Assembly: GCF_025642785.1 (NCBI RefSeq)
Contig: NZ_JANZKU010000018.1
Location: forward strand, 1-64,000
Direction of reading: 5' to 3'
Length of the DNA stretch: 64,000 nucleotides
DNA from: Pseudomonas sp. RIT-PI-AD
GTDB lineage: Bacteria; Pseudomonadota; Gammaproteobacteria; Pseudomonadales; Pseudomonadaceae
The position numbers and the translations under genes are program-made. Below, in pieces: positions 24,766 to 34,788 of the stretch (its first letter is position 1; every line of letters starts with the position of its first letter). The notes beneath the pieces are model-generated. The model was given only the letters and a program-made list of their open reading frames with translations, ran no database searches and was not told the origin of the DNA.

Positions 24766-25707
24766 TCAGCGGAACATGGCGCTGATCGATTCCTCATTGC
24801 TGATGCGGCGCACCGCTTCAGCCACGACCGGGGCGATATCCAGTTGGCGGATACGCGCACAGGCCTGCGCCGCGGCGGACAACGGGATGGTGTTGGTCAC
24901 CACCAGTTCGTCCAGCACGGAGCTTTCGATGTTTTCGATGGCCCGGCCGGACAGCACCGGGTGGGTGCAGTAGGCGATGACCTTGGCGGCGCCGTGTTCC
25001 TTCAGCGCCTTGGCGGCGTGCCCGAGGGTGCCGGCGGTGTCGACCATGTCGTCGACCAGCACGCAGGTGCGGCCTTCGACGTCGCCGATGATGTGCATCA
25101 CTTCGGACTGGTTGGCCTTGGGCCGGCGTTTGTCGATGATCGCCAGATCGACCCCGAGGGACTTGGCGACCGCACGGGCGCGTACCACGCCGCCGATGTC
25201 CGGGGACACGATCATCAGGTTCTCGAAACGCTGGTCTTCGATGTCGTCGACCAGGACCGGGGAGCCGTAGATGTTGTCCACCGGGATGTCGAAGAAGCCC
25301 TGGATCTGGTCGGCGTGTAGGTCGACCGTGAGCACGCGGTTGATCCCGACCACGGTGAGCATGTCGGCGACCACTTTGGCGCTGATCGCCACGCGGGCGG
25401 AGCGCGGACGGCGGTCCTGGCGGGCGTAGCCGAAGTAGGGGATCACGGCGGTGATGCGCGATGCCGAGGAGCGGCGGAAGGCATCGGCCATCACCACCAG
25501 TTCCATCAGGTTGTCGTTGGTCGGCGCACAGGTCGGCTGGATCAGGAAGACGTCTTTACCGCGGACGTTTTCGTTGATCTCGGCGCTGATCTCGCCGTCG
25601 GAGAATTTTCCGACCGAGGCATCGCCGAGTGGGATGTGCAGCTGACGTACGACGCGACGCGCCAGATCGGGGTTAGCATTCCCCGTGAAGACCATCATCT
25701 TGGACAC
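24766..25707 (-). CDS. prs: Ribose-phosphate pyrophosphokinase (PRPP synthetase)
   Basis: A 313-residue class I PRPP synthetase making 5-phosphoribosyl-1-pyrophosphate from ribose-5-phosphate and ATP for nucleotides, His, Trp and NAD. The flexible-loop and ATP region ([12 protein letters not shown]), the divalent cation/PRPP signature ([15 protein letters not shown]) and the ribose-5-phosphate loop [10 protein letters not shown] are intact. It lies downstream of tRNA-Gln on the same strand. Confidence 0.97.
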   Translation of the reverse strand: MSKMMVFTGNANPDLARRVVRQLHIPLGDASVGKFSDGEISAEINENVRGKDVFLIQPTCAPTNDNLMELVVMADAFRRSSASRITAVIPYFGYARQDRRPRSARVAISAKVVADMLTVVGINRVLTVDLHADQIQGFFDIPVDNIYGSPVLVDDIEDQRFENLMIVSPDIGGVVRARAVAKSLGVDLAIIDKRRPKANQSEVMHIIGDVEGRTCVLVDDMVDTAGTLGHAAKALKEHGAAKVIAYCTHPVLSGRAIENIESSVLDELVVTNTIPLSAAAQACARIRQLDIAPVVAEAVRRISNEESISAMFR

Positions 25708-25745
25708 GCGCAGTACCTGCCGGCTGAGGGTGGACCCGATGAATT

Positions 25746-25792
25746 AAAAAGCTGTTCAAAATCGCCGTGTATACGACGGTCTTGAACAGCTT
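25746..25792 (-). terminator. Long hairpin terminator behind tRNA-Gln
   Basis: AAGCTGTTCAA (25749-25759) pairs perfectly with TTGAACAGCTT (25782-25792), and a smaller CCGT/ACGG stem sits inside. On the minus strand the stem is followed by TTTTTAA. It lies just after the tRNA and 39 bp before the prs start, so it probably ends the ispE-side/tRNA transcript. Confidence 0.75.
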
Positions 25793-25801
25793 CGTAGTGT
25801 A

Positions 25802-25876
25802 TGGCAGGGGCGGCTGGATTCGAACCAACGCATGGCAGGATCAAAACCTGCTGCCTTACCGCTTGGCGACGCCCCT
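25802..25876 (-). tRNA. tRNA-Gln (TTG)
   Basis: A 75-nt tRNA with acceptor stem AGGGGCG/CGCCCCT, an anticodon stem of GC pairs around a loop containing TTG, the T loop TTCGAAT and an encoded 3' GCCA. The position between ispE and prs is conserved in Pseudomonas. Confidence 0.95.
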
Positions 25877-25909
25877 GTGGTGTTGCAATCGAATGCCTGG
25901 CATTCGTTC

Positions 25910-26782
25910 TCAGGACAAGCTCTTCAGCTTCCGCTGCAACATCGAAACGTTGCTGCCTTTAGCCACGAAACTTGGCAGGTAGGCTGGAAGTTGGGCGGCG
26001 ACTTTATCAGCTTCGCCTCGGTTTGGGAAGCTCCCAAACACGCAACCTCCAGTGCCGGTTAATCTAGCCGAAACAAATTTGTTTAGCAAGATCAAAGCGT
26101 TACGAACTTCAGGGTAACGCTTCTCGACTACCAGCTGGCAGTCGTTACGACCGCCTCGCTCGAGAACGGTGCGCACTGTAATGGCGGGCGTGTCCCGTGT
26201 CAACTCCGGGTCCTGGAAAATTTCCGCTGTACTGACAGACACTTGCGGCGCGACCACGAGAAACCAGGGCTCGTCGAGCTGCACCGGGAGCAGTTTCTCG
26301 CCCACGCCCTCGGCGAAGGCGGCCCGTCCGCGGATGAACACCGGGACATCCGCGCCGAGGCGCAAGCCCAGCGTCGCCAGGCGATTTTCATCGTGCTCCA
26401 GCTTCCACAGGCGGGTCAGGCCGAGCAGCGTGGTGGCGGCGTCCGAGCTGCCGCCGCCGATGCCGCCGCCCATGGGCAGCCGCTTGTCCAGCCAGATGTC
26501 TGCGCCCTGCGTGCAGTTCGCATCGGTCTGCAAGGCACGCGCCGCGCGAACGATCAGGTTGGCCTCGTCGGGCACACCGGGCAGACCGCCGTGCAGGCGG
26601 ATTTCGCCATCCGCGCGGGGCGAAAAGCCCAGTTCGTCGCCGTAGTCGAGGAACTGGAACAGGGTCTGCAATTCGTGATAACCGTCGGCGCGGCGACCGA
26701 GGATGTGCAGCATCAGGTTGAGTTTCGCTGGCGCCGGCAGGATCAGTTGCGCAGCGGCCAGCGGGGAGGGCGTGGCGCTCAT
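25910..26782 (-). CDS. ispE: 4-diphosphocytidyl-2-C-methyl-D-erythritol kinase
   Basis: A 290-residue GHMP kinase of the non-mevalonate isoprenoid pathway, phosphorylating CDP-methylerythritol at the 2-OH. The substrate motif [10 protein letters not shown] and D-G-Y-H-E-L are near the N-terminus, and the ATP loop [14 protein letters not shown] lies near residue 96. The ATG at 26782 overlaps the lolB stop; an upstream in-frame start lies inside lolB. The 3' third is noticeably less GC-rich than the rest. Confidence 0.96.
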   Translation of the reverse strand: MSATPSPLAAAQLILPAPAKLNLMLHILGRRADGYHELQTLFQFLDYGDELGFSPRADGEIRLHGGLPGVPDEANLIVRAARALQTDANCTQGADIWLDKRLPMGGGIGGGSSDAATTLLGLTRLWKLEHDENRLATLGLRLGADVPVFIRGRAAFAEGVGEKLLPVQLDEPWFLVVAPQVSVSTAEIFQDPELTRDTPAITVRTVLERGGRNDCQLVVEKRYPEVRNALILLNKFVSARLTGTGGCVFGSFPNRGEADKVAAQLPAYLPSFVAKGSNVSMLQRKLKSLS

Positions 26783-27408
26783 TGGCCGAGCTGGCGCGGC
26801 TGCCATTCCTTGATCACCAGGGTGACGTCCAGCTCATGGCCGTGCAGCTTGATGCGCTCCGGCAGGCTGTAGCCGTCCTGCTCGGTGTAGGCGAGGTACT
26901 CGACCTGCCAGCCATCCTGTTCCAAGCGCGCCAGATGGCTGTCCGCATCGAGGGTCAGGCGACTCTTGCTATCCGGCGCGGGCAGGCCGCGCACCCACCA
27001 TTGCAGGTGGGAAACCGGCAGGCGCCAGCCGAGCTGTTCCTCCAGCAGCGCTTCGGGCGAGGCGGCCTGGTAGCGACCCTGGTTGGCGACCTCCAGGGAC
27101 ACCTCGCCTGGGCGGCCAGTCAGACGCGCCGCGCCGCGGCCAAGGGGACCGGACAGGCGGATGTCGTAGTACTCCTGGCGCTGCAGCCAGAACAGCGTGC
27201 CGCTACCGGAGTCTCGCGGGGCGCGAATGCCCACCTTGCCGTTGATCTGCCAGCCGTCGATGCGGCCGACCTGCGCTTTGTGCGCTTTCCAGTGCACGGG
27301 ATCGCCCTGGCCCTCCAGGGCTTCGTGGCTGCCGAAGCCGGCGCAACCGGCCAGCACGGCGAGGGAAAGGACAACGGCGAAACTGCGTAGGGTCTTGAAC
27401 GAATGCAT
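26779..27408 (-). CDS. lolB: Outer-membrane lipoprotein receptor LolB
   Basis: A 209-residue lipoprotein that accepts lipoproteins from LolA and inserts them into the outer membrane. A signal peptide with lipobox L-A-G-C (Cys22) and the LolB fold segment [10 protein letters not shown] support the call. It sits between the TPR lipoprotein gene (3 bp gap) and ispE (4 bp overlap), in one operon. Confidence 0.95.
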   Translation of the reverse strand: MHSFKTLRSFAVVLSLAVLAGCAGFGSHEALEGQGDPVHWKAHKAQVGRIDGWQINGKVGIRAPRDSGSGTLFWLQRQEYYDIRLSGPLGRGAARLTGRPGEVSLEVANQGRYQAASPEALLEEQLGWRLPVSHLQWWVRGLPAPDSKSRLTLDADSHLARLEQDGWQVEYLAYTEQDGYSLPERIKLHGHELDVTLVIKEWQPRQLGQ

Positions 27409-27411
27409 GGA

Positions 27412-29142
27412 TCAGGGTTTCTCGGAACCGGTCAGGCGTTTGATCGTGCTGCGCAAGGCGCTGCTGTCGGGTTGTTTTTCCAGGGCCTCGGCCCACACGT
27501 CGCGGGCATCGCGTTGCTTGCCCTGGGCCCAGAGAGCTTCGCCGAGGTGGGCGGCCACCTCGTGGTCGGGAAAGCGTTCGAGGGCGATGCGCAGCAGGCG
27601 TTCCGCCTCGGCGAAGTTGCCCATGCGGTAATTCACCCAGCCCAGGCTGTCGAGGATCGCCGGATCGTCCGGTTTCAGCCGGTACGCCTGCTCCACCAGG
27701 GCCTTGGCTTCGGCGTAGCGGGTGGTGCGGTCGGCCAGGGTGTAGCCGAGGGCGTTGAGCGCCATGGCGTTGTCCGGCTCGCGTTGCAGGACGAAGCGCA
27801 GGTCCTTTTCCATCTGTGCCAGGTCGCCGCGTTTTTCCGCCAGCATGGCGCGGGTGTACAGCAGGTTGAGATCGTCGGGATACTGCTTCAGCGCCTGTTG
27901 CAGGACGTCCCAGGCGCGGTCGTTGCGTTGTTGGTTGGCGAAGCTTTCGGCCTCGATCAGGTACAGCTGGATGGCGTAATCCGGCTGGCTGTCGCGGGCC
28001 TTGGCCAGGCGACCGCGGGCTTCGTCGGCGCGATTGGCGGCGAGCAGCAGCTCGGTGATGCGCATCTGCGCCGGCAGGTAGTCGTTGCCCGCGCCGACCA
28101 GGCCGTACTCGATCAGTGCGCTTTCGTTGTCGTGCTGTTCCTCGTAGGCGCGGCCGAGGTTGTAGTGGGCGGCGTCGAGGTGGCTGCCGCGCTCCACCAA
28201 CTGTTGCAGATAGACTTCCGCCTCGTCCCAGGCCTCGCCTTCGAGGCAGACGAGGGCGAGCGAGAAGCGCAGGTCGTCGTCGTCGGGGAACTGCTGCACC
28301 AGGCCGGAAAACTCCGACTTGGCTTCGTCCAGGCGATTCTCTTCGATCAGCAGGCGCGCGTAGGTGAGGCGCAGGCGTTTGTCGTCCGGGTGCTGCTTGA
28401 TGCCCTTCTGCAGCAAGGGCAAGGCTTCCCGGGTGCGCCCCAGGCCTTGCAGCAGGCGAGTGCGCAGCAGCAGCGGGGCGACGTCCTTGCTTCCGGCCGG
28501 CTGGCTTTCCAGCAGGTCCAGGGCTTCCTCGGCGCGGCCATCCTGTTGCAGCAGCACGGCTTTGCCGAACAGCAACTGGCTGTTGTCGGGGTACTTCTTC
28601 AGCAGACGGTCGAACCCCTGCAGCAGCCCGGCACGGGTGTCGGGATCGGTCTCGGCGGCGGACAGGGCGAGGAAGTCGAAATGGGTGGCGCCCTGGCCCT
28701 GCAGGGCTTTTTCCATGTATTGCATGGACTCGTCGTAGCGACCGGCGCGGGCGAGCTGCACTGCGGCGGCGCGCTGGGCGTCGAGGTTGCCGGCGTCGGT
28801 CTTCGCCCAGATCAGCGCGGTCTCCAGGGCCGCATCGTCGGCGCCGAGGTACTCGGCGATGCGGAAGGCCCGCTCGGCCACCGCCGGGTCCTGGGTCTCG
28901 TGGGCCTGCCTGAGGTAGTTGTCGAGGGCGATGTCGAAGCGGTTGCGCTGCCCCGCGAGTTCGGCGGCGAGCAGCTCGTACAGGGTCTCGCGGCTGAACG
29001 AGCCATATACCTGCGGTTTCGGTGCGGCCGGGGCCGGGCTGACTTCTGCGGTCGGCGGGGTGCCTTCCGAAGGCGTCGTGGACAGGTTCTGACAGCCGCC
29101 GAGAAAGAGGAAGGCGGTCAGCAACGCGAGGGATTTATTCAT
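27412..29142 (-). CDS. Tetratricopeptide-repeat lipoprotein
   Basis: A 576-residue protein with lipobox L-G-G-C (Cys17) and a Pro/Ala linker, followed by ~14 TPR-like helical pairs from residue ~50 to the end (for example L-L-E-R-G/A-N-Y-R-M-G-N-F-A-E-A-E). It is probably an outer-membrane-anchored periplasmic scaffold. It is cotranscribed with lolB and ispE, and the same gene adjoins lolB in other Pseudomonas. The ATG at 29142 is chosen from the lipoprotein signal, although no clear ribosome site precedes it. The partner proteins are unknown. Confidence 0.88.
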   Translation of the reverse strand: MNKSLALLTAFLFLGGCQNLSTTPSEGTPPTAEVSPAPAAPKPQVYGSFSRETLYELLAAELAGQRNRFDIALDNYLRQAHETQDPAVAERAFRIAEYLGADDAALETALIWAKTDAGNLDAQRAAAVQLARAGRYDESMQYMEKALQGQGATHFDFLALSAAETDPDTRAGLLQGFDRLLKKYPDNSQLLFGKAVLLQQDGRAEEALDLLESQPAGSKDVAPLLLRTRLLQGLGRTREALPLLQKGIKQHPDDKRLRLTYARLLIEENRLDEAKSEFSGLVQQFPDDDDLRFSLALVCLEGEAWDEAEVYLQQLVERGSHLDAAHYNLGRAYEEQHDNESALIEYGLVGAGNDYLPAQMRITELLLAANRADEARGRLAKARDSQPDYAIQLYLIEAESFANQQRNDRAWDVLQQALKQYPDDLNLLYTRAMLAEKRGDLAQMEKDLRFVLQREPDNAMALNALGYTLADRTTRYAEAKALVEQAYRLKPDDPAILDSLGWVNYRMGNFAEAERLLRIALERFPDHEVAAHLGEALWAQGKQRDARDVWAEALEKQPDSSALRSTIKRLTGSEKP

Positions 29143-29367
29143 ATTTAAGGGGGAGAAGATGACTAACCTGCGGTGGGGATCATCATGACACAAGCCGTTG
29201 GAGAAAGGGCAGACCGCAGGGCTTCGGGCCTTCTCCGGGGTGGCGGATGCCGTTCGGCGGGCGCGGCGTGTCGGTGAGTTGTCTATCGGGACAACAAAGG
29301 CAAGTGGTTGTTCTCCACCGGGCGACGTAGGACAATTGCGCGTTTCCCGTCTACCCAGCGATCCTGA

Positions 29368-30642
29368 ATGGCCTTTCTCGCTCTCGGTATCAACCACAAG
29401 ACCGCTTCGGTGGACGTTCGCGAGCGCGTGGCATTTACCCCCGAGCAATTGGTCGAGGCGTTGCAGCAGGTGTGCCGGCTGACGCCCAGCCGCGAGGCCG
29501 CGATCCTCTCCACCTGCAACCGAAGCGAGCTGTACCTGGAGCAGGACGAGCTGGCCGCCGACGACGTGCTGCGCTGGCTAGCCGATTATCACCACCTCGA
29601 TCACGACGAGCTGCGCGCCTGTGCCTACGTGCACAGCGAGGACGCGGCCGTGCGCCACATGATGCGGGTCGCCTCGGGTCTGGACTCCATGGTCCTCGGC
29701 GAACCGCAGATCCTCGGCCAGATGAAGTCGGCCTATGCCGTCGCCCGCGAGGCCGGCACCGTGGGGCCGCTGCTGGGCCGACTGTTCCAGGCCACCTTCA
29801 GCACCGCCAAGAGCGTGCGCACCGATACCGCCATCGGCGAGAACCCGGTGTCGGTGGCCTTCGCCGCGGTGAGCCTGGCCAAGCAGATCTTCGCCGACCT
29901 GCACCGCAGCCAGGCGCTGCTGATCGGCGCGGGCGAGACCATCACCCTGGTGGCCCGGCATCTCCACGAGCAGGGCATCAAGCGCATCGTGGTGGCCAAC
30001 CGGACCCTCGAACGCGCCAGCCTGCTGGCCGAGCAGTTCGGCGCCCATGCGGTGCTGCTGGCCGACATCCCCCAGGAACTGGCCCACAGCGACATCGTCA
30101 TCAGCTCCACCGCCAGCCAGTTGCCGATCCTCGGCAAGGGCGCGGTGGAGCGGGCCCTGAAGCTGCGCAAGCACAAGCCGATGTTCATGGTCGATATCGC
30201 CGTGCCGCGCGACATCGAGCCGGAAGTCGGCGCGCTGGACGACGTTTACCTCTACACCGTCGACGACCTGCACGAGGTGGTCGCGGAAAACCTCAAGAGC
30301 CGGCAGGGCGCCGCCCAGGCGGCGGAAGAGCTGGTCAGCGTCGGCGCCGACGAATTCATGCTGCGCCTGCGCGAGCTGGCGGCGGTGGATGTGCTCAAGT
30401 CCTACCGGCAGCAGGCCGAGCGCCTGCGCGACGAGGAGCTGGCGCGGGCCCAGCGGCTGCTGGCCAACGGCGCGGCCGCCGAGGACGTACTGGCGCAACT
30501 GGCGCGTGGCCTGACCAACAAATTGCTTCACGCGCCGAGCGTGAAGCTGAAGAAAATTTCCGCGGCCGGGCGTTTCGAAGCGCTGGCCGTGGCCCAGGAG
30601 CTGTTCGCCCTCGACGAGGGTTCGCCGCCGGACAAGCCATGA
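29368..30642 (+). CDS. hemA: Glutamyl-tRNA reductase
   Basis: A 424-residue enzyme for the first step of C5 tetrapyrrole synthesis (Glu-tRNA to glutamate-1-semialdehyde, NADPH). Catalytic Cys50 lies in S-T-C-N-R-S-E, the signature [19 protein letters not shown] is present, the NADPH domain starts at L-L-I-G-A-G-E-T, and a C-terminal dimerisation helix completes it. It is divergent from the TPR-lolB-ispE operon across 225 bp. Its stop overlaps prfA by four bases. Confidence 0.97.
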   Translation: MAFLALGINHKTASVDVRERVAFTPEQLVEALQQVCRLTPSREAAILSTCNRSELYLEQDELAADDVLRWLADYHHLDHDELRACAYVHSEDAAVRHMMRVASGLDSMVLGEPQILGQMKSAYAVAREAGTVGPLLGRLFQATFSTAKSVRTDTAIGENPVSVAFAAVSLAKQIFADLHRSQALLIGAGETITLVARHLHEQGIKRIVVANRTLERASLLAEQFGAHAVLLADIPQELAHSDIVISSTASQLPILGKGAVERALKLRKHKPMFMVDIAVPRDIEPEVGALDDVYLYTVDDLHEVVAENLKSRQGAAQAAEELVSVGADEFMLRLRELAAVDVLKSYRQQAERLRDEELARAQRLLANGAAAEDVLAQLARGLTNKLLHAPSVKLKKISAAGRFEALAVAQELFALDEGSPPDKP

Positions 30643-31721
30643 AAGCCTCGCTGATCGATAAGCTGGACACCCTGCAGGAACGCTACGAAGAGCTCACCGC
30701 CTTGCTCGGCGACGCCGAAGTGATCGCCGACCAGGGCCGGTTTCGCGCCTATTCCAAGGAATACGCCGACGTCGAGCCGGTGGCCCGGGCGTTCCGCGAG
30801 TTCCGCAAGGTGCAGGCCGACCTCGAGGGCGCCCAGGCGCTGCTCAAGGACAGCGACCCGGACCTGCGCGAAATGGCCGAGGAAGAAGTCGCCGATGCCC
30901 GCGAACGGCTGGCCGGCCTGGAAGCCCGGCTGCAACGCATGCTGCTGCCGAGGGACCCCAACGACGGCCGCAACGTGTTCCTCGAAGTGCGCGCCGGCAC
31001 CGGCGGCGACGAGGCGGCGATCTTTTCCGGCGACCTGTTCCGCATGTACTCGCGCTACGCCGAACGCCAGGGCTGGCGGGTGGAAATCCTTTCCGAAAGC
31101 CTCGGCGAGCACGGCGGCTACAAGGAAGTCATCGCCCGGGTGGAGGGCGACAACGTCTACGCCAAGCTGAAGTTCGAGTCCGGCGCGCACCGTGTGCAAC
31201 GGGTGCCGGAAACCGAGTCCCAAGGCCGTATCCACACCTCCGCCTGCACCGTGGCGGTGCTGCCGGAGCCGGACGAACAGGCCGCCATCGAGATCAACCC
31301 GGCCGACCTGCGGGTCGACACCTACCGTTCCTCGGGCGCCGGCGGCCAGCACGTGAACAAGACCGACTCGGCGATCCGCATCACCCACCTGCCCACCGGC
31401 ATCGTGGTGGAGTGCCAGGAGGAGCGCTCGCAACACAAGAACCGCGCCAAGGCCATGGCCTGGCTGGCGGCCAAGCTGCAAGACCAGCAGGACGCCGCCG
31501 CGCACAAGGAAATCTCCGACACCCGCAAGCTGCTGGTGGGCTCGGGGGACCGCTCCGAGCGCATCCGCACCTACAACTTTCCCCAGGGCCGGGTCACCGA
31601 CCATCGGATCAACCTGACCCTGTATTCCCTCAACGAGGTGATCGGCGGCGCGGTGGAGCAGGTGATCGAACCGCTGCTGCTGGAATTCCAGGCCGATCAA
31701 CTGGCCGCGTTGGGAGACTGA
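30639..31721 (+). CDS. prfA: Peptide chain release factor 1
   Basis: A 360-residue RF1, recognising UAA and UAG. The peptidyl-hydrolysis G-G-Q is at residues 235-237, and the codon-recognition loop reads P-E-T in [10 protein letters not shown]. The hemA-prfA-prmC order is conserved; PrmC methylates the Gln of GGQ. Confidence 0.97.
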   Translation: MKASLIDKLDTLQERYEELTALLGDAEVIADQGRFRAYSKEYADVEPVARAFREFRKVQADLEGAQALLKDSDPDLREMAEEEVADARERLAGLEARLQRMLLPRDPNDGRNVFLEVRAGTGGDEAAIFSGDLFRMYSRYAERQGWRVEILSESLGEHGGYKEVIARVEGDNVYAKLKFESGAHRVQRVPETESQGRIHTSACTVAVLPEPDEQAAIEINPADLRVDTYRSSGAGGQHVNKTDSAIRITHLPTGIVVECQEERSQHKNRAKAMAWLAAKLQDQQDAAAHKEISDTRKLLVGSGDRSERIRTYNFPQGRVTDHRINLTLYSLNEVIGGAVEQVIEPLLLEFQADQLAALGD

Positions 31722-31722
31722 C

Positions 31723-32550
31723 ATGTCGACCCTGGGTTCTCTGCTGTCGAACGCCCACCTGCCGGACTCTCCGACCGCCCGCCTGGACGCCGAGCTGCTG
31801 CTCGCGGCCGCGCTGGGCAAGCCGCGCAGCTACCTGCACACCTGGCCGGAGCGCATCGCCACCCGCGAAGTGGCGACCGCGTTCGCCGCCGCCCTGGAGC
31901 GCCGCCGCGGCGGCGAACCGGTGGCCTATATCCTCGGCCGCCAAGGCTTCTGGAGCCTCGACCTGGAGGTCGCGCCGCATACCCTGATTCCGCGGGCGGA
32001 TACCGAGTTGCTGGTGGAAGCCGCCCTGGAGTGCCTGCCCGCCGGCGCCGCGCGGGTGCTCGACCTGGGCAGCGGCAGCGGCGCCATCGCCTTGGCCCTG
32101 GCCAGCGAGCGACCGGCTTGGAGCCTGCTGGGGGTCGACCGGGTGGCCGACGCCGTGGCCCTGGCCGAGCGCAATCGCCAGCGCCTGCGCCTGGACAACG
32201 CCGCCTTCCGCGAAAGCCATTGGTTCTCCGCCCTGGAGGGCGAACGTTTCGCGCTGATCGTCAGCAATCCTCCCTACCTCGCCGCCGGCGACCGCCACTT
32301 GGGCGAGGGCGACGTGCGTTTCGAACCCCTCAGCGCCCTGGTGGCCGGCCCCGATGGGCTGGACGACATCCGCCGGATCGTCGAGGCCGCGCCGGAGCAC
32401 CTGGACGCCGGCGGCTGGCTGCTCATCGAACACGGCTACGACCAGGCCGCCGCGGTGCGCGAGCTGCTGTCCGCGAGGGGCTTCGCCGGCGTGCAGAGCC
32501 GCCGCGACCTGGGCGGCCACGAACGCATCAGCCTCGGCCAATGGCCATGA
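31723..32550 (+). CDS. prmC: Release factor glutamine N5-methyltransferase PrmC (HemK)
   Basis: A 275-residue SAM-dependent methyltransferase acting on the GGQ Gln of RF1/RF2. The SAM loop V-L-D-L-G-S-G-S-G-A-I-A and the N-P-P-Y active-site motif (I-V-S-N-P-P-Y) are present. It begins two bases after the prfA stop codon. Confidence 0.97.
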   Translation: MSTLGSLLSNAHLPDSPTARLDAELLLAAALGKPRSYLHTWPERIATREVATAFAAALERRRGGEPVAYILGRQGFWSLDLEVAPHTLIPRADTELLVEAALECLPAGAARVLDLGSGSGAIALALASERPAWSLLGVDRVADAVALAERNRQRLRLDNAAFRESHWFSALEGERFALIVSNPPYLAAGDRHLGEGDVRFEPLSALVAGPDGLDDIRRIVEAAPEHLDAGGWLLIEHGYDQAAAVRELLSARGFAGVQSRRDLGGHERISLGQWP

Positions 32551-32574
32551 GCCGGTCGAGTGGGCGCCCGCGCG

Positions 32575-33330
32575 ATGCTCGCTGACGACGAACTGCTGCG
32601 CTACAGCCGGCAGATCCTCCTGCCGCAGATCGACATCCAGGGCCAACTGCGGCTCAAGGCCGCTCGCGCGCTGATCGTCGGCCTCGGCGGGCTCGGCTCG
32701 CCGGTGGCGTTGTACCTGGCCGCCGCCGGCGTCGGCGAACTGCACCTGGCCGACTTCGACCAGGTCGACCTGAGCAACCTGCAACGCCAGGTGCTCCACG
32801 ACATGTCCGCGCTCGGCCAGGCCAAGGTGGAGTCCGCCGCCGCCCGCCTGGGCGCCCTGGCGCCGGCGCTGCGCCTGACCCTCCATCGTCGCGCGCTGGA
32901 GGGCCATGCCCTCGCCGCAGCGGTGGCCGCCGTGGACCTGGTGCTGGATTGCTCGGACAACTTCGCCACCCGCGAGGCGGTCAACGCCGCCTGCGTGGCC
33001 GCCCGGGTGCCGCTGGTCAGCGGGGCGGCGATCCGCCTCGAAGGCCAGGTGTCGGTGTTCGACCCGCGCCGCGCTGACAGCCCCTGCTACCATTGCCTGT
33101 ACGGCCAGGGCGGCGAAGACGCGCTCACCTGCAGCGAGGCCGGCGTGGCCGGTCCCTTGGTGGGGCTGGTCGGCAGCCTGCAAGCCCTGGAAGCCCTGAA
33201 GCTGCTGGCCGGCTTCGGCGACCCCCTGGTCGGTCGCCTGCTGTTGGTGGATGCCTTCGCCAGCCGCTTCCGCGAATTGAAGGTCCGCCGCGATCCCGCC
33301 TGCCCGGTCTGTGGCCCCCATGCCCAGTGA
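32575..33330 (+). CDS. moeB: Molybdopterin-synthase adenylyltransferase MoeB / HesA-ThiF family
   Basis: A 251-residue E1-like enzyme that adenylates the C-terminus of a ubiquitin-like sulfur carrier (MoaD or ThiS). It has the nucleotide loop [14 protein letters not shown] near the N-terminus, and two Cys pairs (C-Y-H-C and C-P-V-C) for the structural zinc. The ATG at 32575 is preferred over GTG at 32560 because homologues start at this M-L-x-D-D-E-L position. The partner (MoaD or ThiS) cannot be told from sequence alone. Confidence 0.92.
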   Translation: MLADDELLRYSRQILLPQIDIQGQLRLKAARALIVGLGGLGSPVALYLAAAGVGELHLADFDQVDLSNLQRQVLHDMSALGQAKVESAAARLGALAPALRLTLHRRALEGHALAAAVAAVDLVLDCSDNFATREAVNAACVAARVPLVSGAAIRLEGQVSVFDPRRADSPCYHCLYGQGGEDALTCSEAGVAGPLVGLVGSLQALEALKLLAGFGDPLVGRLLLVDAFASRFRELKVRRDPACPVCGPHAQ

Positions 33331-34123
33331 AGCGCCGATCGGCGTCTTCGACTCGGGGGTCGGCGGGCTCTCGGTGCTGGCGGAGATCCGCCGGGCGCTG
33401 CCGCGGGAAAGCCTGTTCTACGTCGGCGACTGCGGCCACATTCCCTACGGCGAGAAGAGCCCGGAGTTCATCCGCGCGCGCTGTCGGCGCGTAGCCGAAT
33501 TCCTCCGCGAACGCGGCGCCAAGGCGCTGGTGCTGGCCTGCAACACGGCGACCATGGCGGCGGTGGCGGACCTGCGCGCGCGCTATCCGGACTGGCCGAT
33601 CGTCGGCATGGAGCCGGCGGTCAAGCCCGCCGCGGCCGCTACCCGCAGCGGCGTGGTCGGGGTGCTGGCCACCACCGGCACGCTGCAGAGCGCGCGTTTC
33701 GCCGCCTTGCTGGATCGTTTCGCCCACGATGTGCGAGTGGTCACCCAACCCTGCCCGGGGCTGGTGGAGCAGGTGGAGCGCGGCGACCTGGACGGCCCCG
33801 TCACCCGCGCGTTGCTGGACGGTTACGTGCGGCCGCTGCTGGCCGAGGGCTGCGATACGCTGATCCTCGGCTGCACCCACTACCCGTTCCTCAAGCCCCT
33901 GTTGCGGGCGCTGATCCCGGCGGACATCAGCCTGGTGGACACCGGGGCCGCGGTGGCCCGGCGCCTCGCCGCGCTGCTCGCCGAGCGCGATCTGCAGGCC
34001 GAGGGGCCGGCACGCCCGACACGCATGTGGAGTAGCGGCGATCTCCCCGCTCTACGGAACGTACTGCAACGATTGTGGGCGGAAACCCTTGAGTTGGAAC
34101 CCTTCGACGATCGAGGGTATTAA
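33320..34123 (+). CDS. murI: Glutamate racemase
   Basis: A 267-residue cofactor-independent racemase supplying D-glutamate for peptidoglycan. F-D-S-G-V-G-G-L-S near the N-terminus and the two catalytic cysteines in A-C-N-T-A-T and L-G-C-T-H-Y-P-F are conserved. It overlaps the moeB stop by 11 bp. Confidence 0.95.
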   Translation: MPSEAPIGVFDSGVGGLSVLAEIRRALPRESLFYVGDCGHIPYGEKSPEFIRARCRRVAEFLRERGAKALVLACNTATMAAVADLRARYPDWPIVGMEPAVKPAAAATRSGVVGVLATTGTLQSARFAALLDRFAHDVRVVTQPCPGLVEQVERGDLDGPVTRALLDGYVRPLLAEGCDTLILGCTHYPFLKPLLRALIPADISLVDTGAAVARRLAALLAERDLQAEGPARPTRMWSSGDLPALRNVLQRLWAETLELEPFDDRGY

Positions 34124-34210
34124 CTAACCTGAACACTTTCACGTATCGTGTGTCTGTGTTGGCAGGTTTTAGCCAGATGTAAGAAAAAACATACATAAAG
34201 GATGCTTACG

Positions 34211-34732
34211 ATGAAAAAACTCATCTCTTTGGCCGTGGCAGCGTTGATCGCTTCGGGCAGCGTGCTCACCGCCCAGGCGGCGGAGTTGAGCGGGGCCGTG
34301 GGCGTGACCGGGCAGGGCGACATGACCTATCGCCTGGGTGTCGGTTTCGACTGGGATCAGAGCTGGTTGCAGTCCTCCGTCGGTCATGTGACCGGCTACT
34401 GGGACCTGGGGTACACCTATTGGGAAGGCGGCGAGCAAGCGGGTGGCGAGCACTCCCTGTCGTTCGCCCCGGTGTTCGTCTACGAATTCGCCGGTGACAA
34501 CGTCAAGCCGTTCATCGAGGCCGGTATCGGCGTGTCGGCGTTCTCCGCCACCCGTGTCGGCGACAAGAACCTGGGTTCCTCCTTCAACTTCGAAGACCGC
34601 ATCGGGTTCGGCCTGAAGTTCGGCGACACCCAGCGGGTCGGCCTGCGTGCCACCCACTACTCCAACGCCGGGATCAAAGAGCCCAACGACGGCATCGAGT
34701 CCTACGCGCTGTTCTACAGCCACTCGATCTGA
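34211..34732 (+). CDS. pagL: Lipid A 3-O-deacylase PagL
   Basis: A 173-residue outer-membrane beta barrel with a 23-residue signal peptide ending A-Q-A. In mature numbering the catalytic residues fall at His126, Ser128 and Glu140 (H149, S151 and E163 in the precursor, segment H-Y-S-N-A-G-I), exactly as reported for P. aeruginosa PagL. It removes the 3-position acyl chain of lipid A. AAAGGA eight bases upstream supports the ATG at 34211 rather than 34202. PhoPQ control is known in P. aeruginosa; I see no clear PhoP box here. Confidence 0.95.
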   Translation: MKKLISLAVAALIASGSVLTAQAAELSGAVGVTGQGDMTYRLGVGFDWDQSWLQSSVGHVTGYWDLGYTYWEGGEQAGGEHSLSFAPVFVYEFAGDNVKPFIEAGIGVSAFSATRVGDKNLGSSFNFEDRIGFGLKFGDTQRVGLRATHYSNAGIKEPNDGIESYALFYSHSI

Positions 34733-34746
34733 TCGACGGGTGCATG

Positions 34747-34772
34747 AAAAAGCCGGGCTTGCCCGGCTTTTT
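34747..34772. terminator. Bidirectional terminator between pagL and phrB
   Basis: AAAAAGCCGGGC-TT-GCCCGGCTTTTT is a perfect 12-bp stem with T tracts on both strands, placed between the convergent pagL and phrB genes. Confidence 0.92.
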
Positions 34773-34788
34773 TATGTCCGCGCGCTGG

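Noticed and set aside
34124-34200. PhoP box upstream of pagL
   Set aside because: TGTTGG and TTTTAG look vaguely like half sites but do not match the direct repeat spacing.
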